Shown: in pieces, positions 1-6,825 of the stretch
Layout of the letters: every line of letters starts with the position of its first letter
How positions within the stretch are numbered: the first letter of the stretch is position 1
Source of the DNA: Candidatus Sulfotelmatobacter sp.
Lineage (GTDB): Bacteria > Acidobacteriota > Terriglobia > Terriglobales > SbA1
Reading direction: 5' to 3'
Length of the DNA: 8,668 bases
Assembly: GCA_030151135.1 (NCBI GenBank)
Contig: JASLEQ010000761.1
Span: 1 to 8,668, forward strand
The notes under the pieces: generated by a model
What the model was told of the DNA's origin: nothing
Databases searched by the model: none
Seen by the model: only the letters and a program-made list of their open reading frames with translations
Position numbers and translations under genes: made by a program

Positions 1-182
1 CTGTCGGAGAGCGGGGGAAGTGCCGCGTCTCCGCCCGGGATATTCAGGCTCTCGATCGATCGAGCTGCCGGATTTGGCAAATCCGCGGAAGCCTTCTGTT
101 CCTGCGCATTCGTAGACGGAAGTCCAACTGCGATCAGGGTAATAGCGAGTGCCGTCCTGATCAGTTTGCGTAGAGTGTTCAT
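1..182 (-). CDS. Exported protein of unknown function, N-terminus only (runs off left edge)
   Basis: Only the first 60 codons are inside the window and there is no stop before the edge. The start chosen is the ATG at 182-180, because it gives a textbook Sec signal peptide: a basic n-region (MNTLRKLIR), a hydrophobic core (TALAITLIAVGL) and a likely cleavage site after STNA, before QEQK. The mature start is Pro/Ser/Ala-rich (ADLPNPAARSIESLNIPGG), which suggests a periplasmic or outer-membrane protein, but the visible part does not identify a family. No clear Shine-Dalgarno precedes this ATG. The same frame is open back to an ATG at 230-228 that overlaps the SnoaL stop codon (TGATG), so a start 16 codons longer with translational coupling is possible. 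It lies 47 bases downstream of the SnoaL-like gene on the same strand, so co-transcription is likely. A real exported protein is well supported; its identity is unknown. Confidence 0.7.
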   Translation of the reverse strand, partial: MNTLRKLIRTALAITLIAVGLPSTNAQEQKASADLPNPAARSIESLNIPGGDAALPPLSD

Positions 183-229
183 CGTATGGTGCCAAACGCC
201 AATCTGTTCCATATCGGGATTCGCAAGCA

Positions 230-676
230 TCAAAATGCGAAATCGGGTGGCATGTTATATGTCCAATACCCCTCTTCGACCAAACGCGAGATCTTCCAAC
301 CCTCACGCGTGCGCACGACTGAGTGGCGATACCACAATCCCTGGAAGAACACATGCTCGTCCGCTTCTCCGGCCTTCACCACCATTGGGCAGGAGCAATG
401 CGCCCGTACCTGCGCGGTATCGCCGTTCAAATCGATACGAACCGTCGAGAGCGCGTGCTGCGACAACACGACTTTGGAGAGGGCTTTACTCAGATACTGG
501 ATGTGTTCTTCAATGCCGCTCTCAATTCCTCCCGTCACACGATCATCAATGACGGCATCAGGCGTAAACAGGCCTCGGTATACATCCCATTCACGATCGT
601 CCACTGCGTAGCAGTAGCGCGTCAGAACTTCTTCGATTTCGATGTGGTCTGAGATCTGGTCGTGTGTCAGAGCCAT
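230..676 (-). CDS. SnoaL-like / NTF2-family small protein
   Basis: A 148-residue protein of the NTF2/SnoaL superfamily, which forms a cone-shaped alpha+beta barrel that binds or transforms small hydrophobic molecules (ketosteroid isomerase, scytalone dehydratase and polyketide cyclase relatives). The N-terminal helix pattern IEEVLTRYCYAVDDREWDVY followed by RGLFTPDAVIDD is the family hallmark (SnoaL_4 type), and the end (GWKISRLVEEGYWTYNMP) is the usual closing strand. The length is normal for a single-domain member. Two in-frame ATGs exist, at 682 and 676. The second is chosen because AAGGA (685-689, minus sense) sits 8 bases from it but only 2 bases from the first. No signal peptide is visible, so it should be cytoplasmic. 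The gene follows an AraC-type regulator across a palindrome-bearing spacer and precedes an exported protein. The substrate cannot be read from the sequence; many members are annotated only as hypothetical. Confidence 0.88.
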   Translation of the reverse strand: MALTHDQISDHIEIEEVLTRYCYAVDDREWDVYRGLFTPDAVIDDRVTGGIESGIEEHIQYLSKALSKVVLSQHALSTVRIDLNGDTAQVRAHCSCPMVVKAGEADEHVFFQGLWYRHSVVRTREGWKISRLVEEGYWTYNMPPDFAF

Positions 677-684
677 GCGCATGT

Positions 685-689
685 TCCTT
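685..689 (-). promoter_or_regulatory. Ribosome binding site deciding the SnoaL gene start
   Basis: AAGGA in minus-strand sense lies 8 bases before the ATG at 676-674 and only 2 bases before the ATG at 682-680. The spacing favours the inner start, giving the N-terminus MALTHDQ. Confidence 0.6.
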
Positions 690-707
690 TTACCCCAGGT
701 TCTGGCC

Positions 708-726
708 GTCGTAGTGACACTACGAC
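708..726. promoter_or_regulatory. Perfect 9-1-9 palindrome, candidate operator upstream of the SnoaL gene
   Basis: GTCGTAGTG and CACTACGAC form a perfect inverted repeat around a single central A. It ends about 30 bases upstream of the SnoaL start on the side where its promoter must lie. Size and symmetry fit a dimeric repressor site (TetR-, GntR- or LacI-like); AraC-type proteins more often bind direct repeats, so the neighbouring AraC regulator is not the obvious ligand. No T tract follows on either strand, so it is not an intrinsic terminator. The repeat is seen directly; its role as an operator is inference. Confidence 0.5.
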
Positions 727-816
727 CGTTGCCGGAACATTTGCTTGCTGCTCAGGCCGATTTCTTGCTGGTATTTTTGGGGGGAGAGGTCGCCGGACCG
801 CCGCGCGCTAGAGGAA

Positions 817-864
817 GACAGATCGTGTCTTCCAGGAACTGGAAGAGCATCGTCTCGATCTGTC
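817..864. repeat. Interrupted 48-base hairpin (9-bp outer and 8-bp inner stems)
   Basis: The outer arms GACAGATCG (817-825) and CGATCTGTC (856-864) are perfectly complementary. Inside them TCTTCCAG (828-835) and CTGGAAGA (839-846) pair around a GAA loop. A 2/9-base asymmetric internal loop separates the two stems. On the minus strand it lies 114 bases past the AraC stop and is followed by the pyrimidine-rich stretch TTCCTCT, which is too short and mixed for a canonical terminator. It could be a weak terminator or processing structure of the AraC transcript, or a compound protein-binding site. The pairing is certain; the role is unknown. Confidence 0.5.
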
Positions 865-977
865 AGACGCAGAACTGCCTGTTAGAGGACGATGGGTTCT
901 CTAGAGACGAGATTTGGAGCGAAGTTGTGGGCGTGAATTCAGGGATAATCTTTGGGTCACACCGATCAGTCTTAGGG

Positions 978-1901
978 CTACGTCTCTTCGTCGTTCGCAC
1001 GGCCGCGAGTTGCGTTTCGAAAGCGATGAGGCGAAATACCAGTCAATCGGAGAAATACCGCTGCAAAATGACTCTTGCTTGAAAAGCCCACCCGTCGCGC
1101 AATGGCTGCCATAGACCAGGAAGATGTGCGAAGGAGTTCCTGAGCTCGTTCGACACGCAGGCGAGTGACGTAGGCGTGGGGCGTTTCCCCGGTTGTCGCT
1201 TTGAAGCATCGCGCAAAATGATATGCGCTCATATGGATGGTTGCAGCGATATCCTCGAGCGTGAGCTTGCCGGATAGTCCCGCATCAACATAGTCCCTAA
1301 CCAACTGGAGCTTTCGAGCACTCATTCCTGCCGGCAGCGTTGGTAAGGGGAATGGAAATCCGCAGTGTTTGCGAAGCAGCTGCGCAACAAGCATCTGAGC
1401 AGCAGAATCGATAAAGAGCCTTCCTGCCCTGTCAGGATTCCGGAGTTGATCCCCAAGAGAATTCACGATAGAGGAGATCAGGGGGTCGTGTTGAGCGAAG
1501 CCATCGATGATCTCTATCCGAGCCGGGTCGCACTCGAAGTTCTCTGCTGCGAACTGGTGAAAGAGAGCCGCATCAATACAAACGTGAATGGTCTCAATCC
1601 CGCTTCCGTCTGCCTGATCCCAGCGGATTTCGGTGGTCTTGCCCGGAGAAGTCACAGCCAGGTTCCCAGGGCCGCTGAAAGCGGAACTCCACCCGTTTCT
1701 GCTGCGGACCTCGGTCTTCCGCGGTCCGCCCCCAGTTGTGAGTACCAGCCAGGGGTCTGGTGTGGCCGGAATACTCAGGTAACGGCACCTTGCGGGCTCC
1801 AGGCGGGTTCGCACGATCAGTCGTTCCCAATCAGACCCCGCGCTGATACGGAGCGATGGATTCGCGAGATATTTCTCCAGGTCCTGGGATCTGACTTCCA
1901 T
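978..1901 (-). CDS. AraC-family transcriptional regulator
   Basis: A 307-residue one-component transcription factor. The C-terminal 110 residues are a complete AraC/XylS DNA-binding domain with two helix-turn-helix units. The first is around residues 213-233 (LTLEDIAATIHMSAYHFARCF) and the second around 263-295, with the conserved AIARRVGFSSKSHFAAVF and GISPHRFR signatures. The N-terminal 190 residues are an effector or dimerisation region with no motif I can name; they lack an obvious AraC-type arabinose pocket signature. The length is usual for the family. The start ATG is supported by GAGGA (1909-1913, minus sense) with 7-base spacing. It lies downstream of the Gfo/Idh/MocA gene (170-base gap, likely its own promoter) and upstream of the SnoaL gene, all on one strand, so one of these is a plausible target. 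The inducer is unknown. Confidence 0.93.
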   Translation of the reverse strand: MEVRSQDLEKYLANPSLRISAGSDWERLIVRTRLEPARCRYLSIPATPDPWLVLTTGGGPRKTEVRSRNGWSSAFSGPGNLAVTSPGKTTEIRWDQADGSGIETIHVCIDAALFHQFAAENFECDPARIEIIDGFAQHDPLISSIVNSLGDQLRNPDRAGRLFIDSAAQMLVAQLLRKHCGFPFPLPTLPAGMSARKLQLVRDYVDAGLSGKLTLEDIAATIHMSAYHFARCFKATTGETPHAYVTRLRVERAQELLRTSSWSMAAIARRVGFSSKSHFAAVFLRLTGISPHRFRNATRGRANDEET

Positions 1902-2071
1902 CGAATAGTCCTCATCGCCGTTCCACTCTTTTAAAGTACGCCACAGGGTTCCAAAGCTTCCACAATGACCAAGGTAGACGGACGGCTAGGACTTGGCCCG
2001 ACAAGGGAGTTTATAGATACCAGACTGAAGAGAGAAATGAACAAGCCACAAATCGCGACGGCAAGTCTGTC

Positions 2072-3409
<1,338 letters not shown>

Positions 3410-3883
3410 AAGAGTACCAAGCAAAGCTCAATCAGTATATTCCTCCGAATCAATCGTGACTGACAAACCGTTACTCAGTCGATCGAGTCGGGGATCTACT
3501 TCTTGTTCGTCAATCGCACAGCGGGCTCGCTTCTTGGCTAAGGCGTTTCTTGAAAGGGAAACGAGCGTGTGCGCACCTTAACTCGAGTGGCGGACTTTCT
3601 CTTAAATGTATAGTTGCCTTTCCGAAGACTTGAACCTTTGGCTCACCTCTTGCCTTAGAGACCAAACCACATTCCAGATTTGCAAAACGCGAGTTGGCGA
3701 TTTGGCATAAACGCAGAGTCGTTCCTGGCGGGTTCTGTCGACCAACGTTCACCGACTAGACCGCATCCGCCAATCCATAGTAGACAAAGGGGATTCCCCG
3801 CGTTTGGTAGACTGAGTTGCTTTAACAGCGACGCGCCCGCCGGCTGAGATTCATGGCGAGACCACATTATTTGAGGCCCATTG
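3410..3883. other. Divergent intergenic region without a convincing gene
   Basis: About 470 bases between the minus-strand oxidoreductase and the plus-strand amidase remnant. Short open frames on the minus strand (3510-3752 and 3655-4011) have no recognisable domain, overlap one another and run into the amidase remnant, so they are not called. The oxidoreductase promoter should be here: TATACT (3434-3439, minus sense) resembles a -10 box, but the best -35 candidate, TTGTCA, is 21 bases away, which is too far. GGGGATTCCCC near 3790 is a small symmetric sequence without clear meaning. The stretch may include sequence degraded together with the neighbouring pseudogenes. Confidence 0.4.
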
Positions 3884-4635
3884 ATGGACAGTGACGTGAA
3901 CCGAAACAAGCTCACTCGGCGGCATGCCATCACTCTGCTCGGAGCCAGCTCGATCGTTCCCCTGGGAGGGTTCAACGCACCGACTTCTTCCGCGTTCTCT
4001 ACTGCAAACAAGGCCCCTGAGGACCTTTACTACACCAGTCTCACAGAAGTCGGCCGGCGAATCCGGTCGCGCGACATGTCCCCTGTAGATCTGACCCAAA
4101 GTTTGATCCCCGGTTGAAGAGTTACGCCACGGTGATGAGCGAACAGGCCCCCGCAGATGCTAGAGCGGCTCTCCTAGAAATTGGGGCGGGACGCTATCGC
4201 GGTCCCCTTCACGGCGTTCCGGTCGCGATCAAGATCTGTGTTACACCAAGGGCGTCCGCACCATGGGCGGCACTGCCGTTCTCAAGAATTTTGTACCGAC
4301 CTTCGATGGCACAGTTGTCACCAAATTACGAGCTGCGGGCGCCGCTGTATTGGGGAAAATTGAACCTTTCAGAAGGAGCCGCCGCCGGGTACAACCCGTC
4401 TTTCGATGTTCCTCTTAACCCGTGGCGGGCCGACCGATGACCGGGCATGTCGTCCAGCGGCTCGGGGGTAGCTACAGCGGGAGGCTTCTGTTTCGCCGCC
4501 ATCGGGACCGATACCGGGGGATCGATCCGGAATCCTGCATCGGCTAATGGCGTCGTGGGCCTTAAGCCAACCTACGGCCGCGTGAGCCGCTTCGGGGTCC
4601 TGCCCATGGCACCCTCACTCGACCACGTCGGGCCG
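3884..4635 (+). pseudogene. Broken Tat-exported amidase-signature enzyme (N-terminal half only)
   Basis: This is the remnant of a serine amidase of the amidase-signature family (GatA-like hydrolases of C-N bonds). The start ATG at 3884 has GAGG 7 bases upstream and begins a Tat signal (NKLTRRHAITLLGASS). Reading across lesions gives continuous family sequence: SPVDLTQSL, then [95 protein letters not shown] and [16 protein letters not shown]. Lesions are a small non-triplet deletion near 4100-4110 leading to TGA at 4115-4117, a one-base loss near 4233, a one-base gain in GGGGAAAA at 4352-4359 that restores frame, and TGA at 4438-4440 where the family has Trp. Homology stops after DHVGP at 4635, so the C-terminal half is missing. 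Codons for the catalytic Lys (4231-4233), cis-Ser region (4450-4464) and nucleophile Ser (4522-4524) survive. An active product is very unlikely. Confidence 0.9.
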
Positions 4636-4708
4636 ATATTGATAAAAATCATCCGCTTTCCCCTGGAGCGCGCCATCGCCTCCAATTCCGCTGAGATTTG
4701 AATACCCC

Positions 4709-5918
4709 GTCCGGTTTGGTGAGGATTACGAACTCAAGATGCATCCCCCGGCTGCGCCTTAGCTGGCATTTCATCCGGCTGGAGCGCATCCCCCTGGAGA
4801 TCCTCGTTCTGCTCGTCGAGCGCAAAGACGAGATTGTTACCCTCGACGAAATTGTCTCGAGGGTTTGGGGCAAAGGCGTTTTTCTCGATACCGACAACAG
4901 CATCCGAGGCGCGATCCGGAAGCTTCGCCAGGCGCTGAAAGACGACGCCGGCAATCCCTGTTTCATTCAAACCGTATCGGGACAGGGTATCGTCTTATCG
5001 CTCCGGTGAGTATTCCGGAGGAAGTGATTCAGGCTGGAAGTAACACGCCCAAAATATCGACAGTGCACATGAACGCGCCGCCCGCGATTTTGGATTTCGA
5101 TGCCCCCTCGTTCCCGGTGGAGGATCAGCGGAGTCCACCAACGGTGGCACAACGCTCTCGTGTCACGGTCGCCGTAGCGGCAACTGGGATTGAGTTTGCT
5201 TGCGCTGCGCTTTTCGTTTCCTGGTGGTTTATGCCACGATCCGTACCCGTCGTCGATCCCATTCCCAACTCACCGAAGATCCTCAGTCAAAATCCAGTCT
5301 GGTCACCGACGGATCCCGGATCTATCTCAACGAAGGGGTGCAAGGGAACAGCAGGATTGCACAAATATCCATAGAGGGGGGCCAGTCGGTGCGGATGGAA
5401 TCCTCACTTGCAGATCCGGTGACTCTGGGAGCAGCGCGCGATGACTCGGCGCTGCTCGCCATCACTGAAATCATGCCGAGCTCACTAGGCTCCCTGTGGT
5501 CTATCCCTCTTCCCGCGGGCGAGCCTCGACGCATCGGAAACGCAGTGGCGCAGAGTGCGGATTAACTTCCAGATAACCAGATTATCTTTGCGGTCGGCAA
5601 AGACATTCTGATTGCAGAAAATGATGCCTCCGGCTCGCGCAAGCTCGTCTCCTTTCCCGGAGTTGGGTGGAACACTGTGGTTTCGCCCGAAGCCTTGGCC
5701 CTCGGCTTCTGCAGGTCGTCGACTATCTCACCTCCAATGCCGATAACTATCGGGTGATCTTCGCGTTCACGGCTGAACTCCTCTGGATTCCATTACCGTT
5801 CCTCATCTGTCATCCCTCTCGCGGTTACAGCACCTTGGAAAGGGCTACGTTTGCGGGGCAAGGTCACAGCTGCCTTGAATGGGGCGGCCATTTTTGTCTG
5901 CTCGTTGTTCTGATGTGG
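4709..5918 (+). pseudogene. Broken winged-helix, transmembrane and WD40/TolB-like regulator
   Basis: This is the decayed copy of a regulator type common in Acidobacteria: an OmpR-like winged-helix domain, one membrane helix and a WD40/TolB-like beta-propeller sensor. The segments lie in different frames. VRFGEDYEL (4709-4735) is the usual start of the winged-helix domain. The domain continues in another frame with FIRLERIPLEILVLLVERK, VWGKGVFLDTDNSIRGAIRK and PCFIQTVSGQG up to about 4988. A one-base loss there (GGTAT for an expected GGTTAT) shifts the frame, and YRLIAPVSIPEE follows. A membrane helix lies at about 5163-5234 (VAVAATGIEFACAALFVSWW). A further shift near 5265 leads to propeller sequence (SSLVTDGSRIYLNEG, RIAQISIEGGQSV, LWSIPLPAGEPRRIG). 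TAA at 5563-5565 interrupts SAD and LPDNQIIFAVGKDILIAEN. After RKLVSFPGVGW the match fades; LQVVDYLTSN and CLEWGGHF are possible later blades. No intact start codon is evident. The ends are approximate. Confidence 0.85.
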
Positions 5919-5950
5919 GTTCTACAGGGTTCTGATGTGGGTTCTACAGG
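5907..5950. repeat. Perfect 22-bp tandem duplication
   Basis: Two adjacent identical 22-base units occupy 5907-5928 and 5929-5950, each beginning GTTCTGATGTGG and ending GTTCTACAGG. They lie at the fading 3' end of the regulator pseudogene, about 35 bases before the convergent DeoR-family gene. Twenty-two is not a multiple of three, so if coding it would be a frameshifting duplication. Identity of the copies suggests a recent slippage event, or an assembly artefact. Confidence 0.9.
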
Positions 5951-5985
5951 TGCCTGCCACGACCGGTCTGTGTCCTGAGTGCTCT

Positions 5986-6771
5986 TTACGAAACCGGAGC
6001 GACGAGCAGAGATGTGACCTTACGCAGCCGCGCTGCATCGGCGGGCCTGACTCGACTGTCGGTCACGATCATGTGGCACTCATCGAATGAGCAGAGGCGA
6101 TAGACGGCTTCCACGCCGATTTTGCTGCTGTCGATGACCAGAATCCGTTCCCGCCCCGAACGGAGAAAAGCCTTGGGCATTTCGGCATCGTAGTTCATGA
6201 CGCCTTTTTGAAAAGACAAGGCGGCTGCGCCAAAGAAGACTTTATCGGCATAGATGGCACCCAGAGAATCGAGCACGGCGTTGCCGCAGAGATCGTGGCT
6301 GCCACGGCGATAGACTCCGCCAGTCAGCATCACTTGTACGCTCGCACTGCCCGACAACTCTTCCAGCACCGCGAGTGAAGTCGTGAGGACAGTTAGATTG
6401 CGTTTGGTGGCGAGATAACGAGCGATAAAGCGAGTGGTCGTGCCGGAATCGAGCACCACGGTCTCTCCGTCCTGCACCAGTTGCGCGGCTTCGCGCCCGA
6501 TGGCTTCCTTCGCGCCCGCCATCTTCGCGGAACGCTCAAGGAAGCTACGCTCAAGGGAGCCGGAGGGGGCGGCCATCGCGCCTCCCGGAGTACGAATAAC
6601 CAGACCGGCATCGGCGAGCTTGTATAAAACGCGTCGCACTGTCATTTCCGAGACAGCGAATTGCCCGGCCATCTCGGCAATCGAGGCGATCCCTCGTTCT
6701 TTGATAAACAGCAGGAGCTCGCTTTGTCGCCCCTCGGAGCTTTGCGGGGATTCGATGTTCTGCTTCTTCAT
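5986..6771 (-). CDS. DeoR/GlpR-family transcriptional repressor
   Basis: A 261-residue DeoR-family regulator, whose members usually repress sugar-catabolic operons and are released by a phosphorylated sugar. Residues about 28-58 form the N-terminal winged helix-turn-helix (IASIAEMAGQFAVSEMTVRR then VLYKLADAGLVIRTPGGA). The C-terminal sensor has the ISOCOT-type fold motifs: LDSGTTTRFIARYL (about 107-120), LTGGVYRRGSHDLCG (about 149-163), VFFGAAALSFQKGVMNYD and VIDSSKIG (about 212-219). The length and motif set are normal, so the protein should be functional. The start is uncertain: the ATG at 6771 is used, but an in-frame GTG at 6774 and TTG at 6783 lie just upstream, and none has a good Shine-Dalgarno. 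The gene follows the large carbohydrate-active protein by 54 bases on the same strand, which suggests one transcript and a role in controlling that gene, possibly autoregulation. It converges with the regulator pseudogene; no intrinsic terminator is visible between them. Confidence 0.93.
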   Translation of the reverse strand: MKKQNIESPQSSEGRQSELLLFIKERGIASIAEMAGQFAVSEMTVRRVLYKLADAGLVIRTPGGAMAAPSGSLERSFLERSAKMAGAKEAIGREAAQLVQDGETVVLDSGTTTRFIARYLATKRNLTVLTTSLAVLEELSGSASVQVMLTGGVYRRGSHDLCGNAVLDSLGAIYADKVFFGAAALSFQKGVMNYDAEMPKAFLRSGRERILVIDSSKIGVEAVYRLCSFDECHMIVTDSRVRPADAARLRKVTSLLVAPVS

Positions 6772-6825
6772 CACAAGGAGCAACTTTACCAGATAGCAAG
6801 ATCCTGCGAACCTGTGTGCCGCGAC

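Larger units (their letters stand above)
677..977. other. Spacer between AraC and SnoaL genes, rich in inverted repeats
   Basis: About 300 bases with no convincing gene; overlapping open frames here have no recognisable protein character. It holds the SnoaL ribosome binding site, a perfect 19-base palindrome (708-726), a long interrupted hairpin (817-864) and a 10-base palindrome TCTCTAGAGA (898-907). It must contain the SnoaL promoter unless that gene is read through from the AraC gene. No good -35/-10 pair stands out. Confidence 0.5.

Noticed and set aside
51..64. 14-base palindrome CTCGATCGATCGAG
   Set aside because: It lies inside the coding part of the exported protein (Ala-Arg-Ser-Ile-Glu-Ser) and consists of GATC repeats, so coding constraint explains it well enough.
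166..652. Overlapping plus-strand open frames opposite the SnoaL gene
   Set aside because: They are antisense to a well-supported family protein, with arginine-, proline- and serine-rich low-complexity translations and no domain.
1902..2071. Sigma-70 promoter for the AraC gene
   Set aside because: TATAAA-like and TTGGAA-like hexamers occur but not at 16-18 base spacing to a matching partner, so no promoter is called.
3510..4011. Two minus-strand open frames (80 and 118 residues) in the gap
   Set aside because: They have no recognisable motif, no good ribosome binding site and overlap each other; the longer one is antisense to the amidase signal-peptide region.
3884..4701. Three separate small genes in place of one broken amidase
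   Set aside because: The pieces join end to end into one amidase sequence in family order, so they are fragments and not independent genes.
5950..5986. Terminator between the regulator pseudogene and the convergent DeoR gene
   Set aside because: ACCGGT is self-complementary, but no extended stem followed by a T run was found on either strand.
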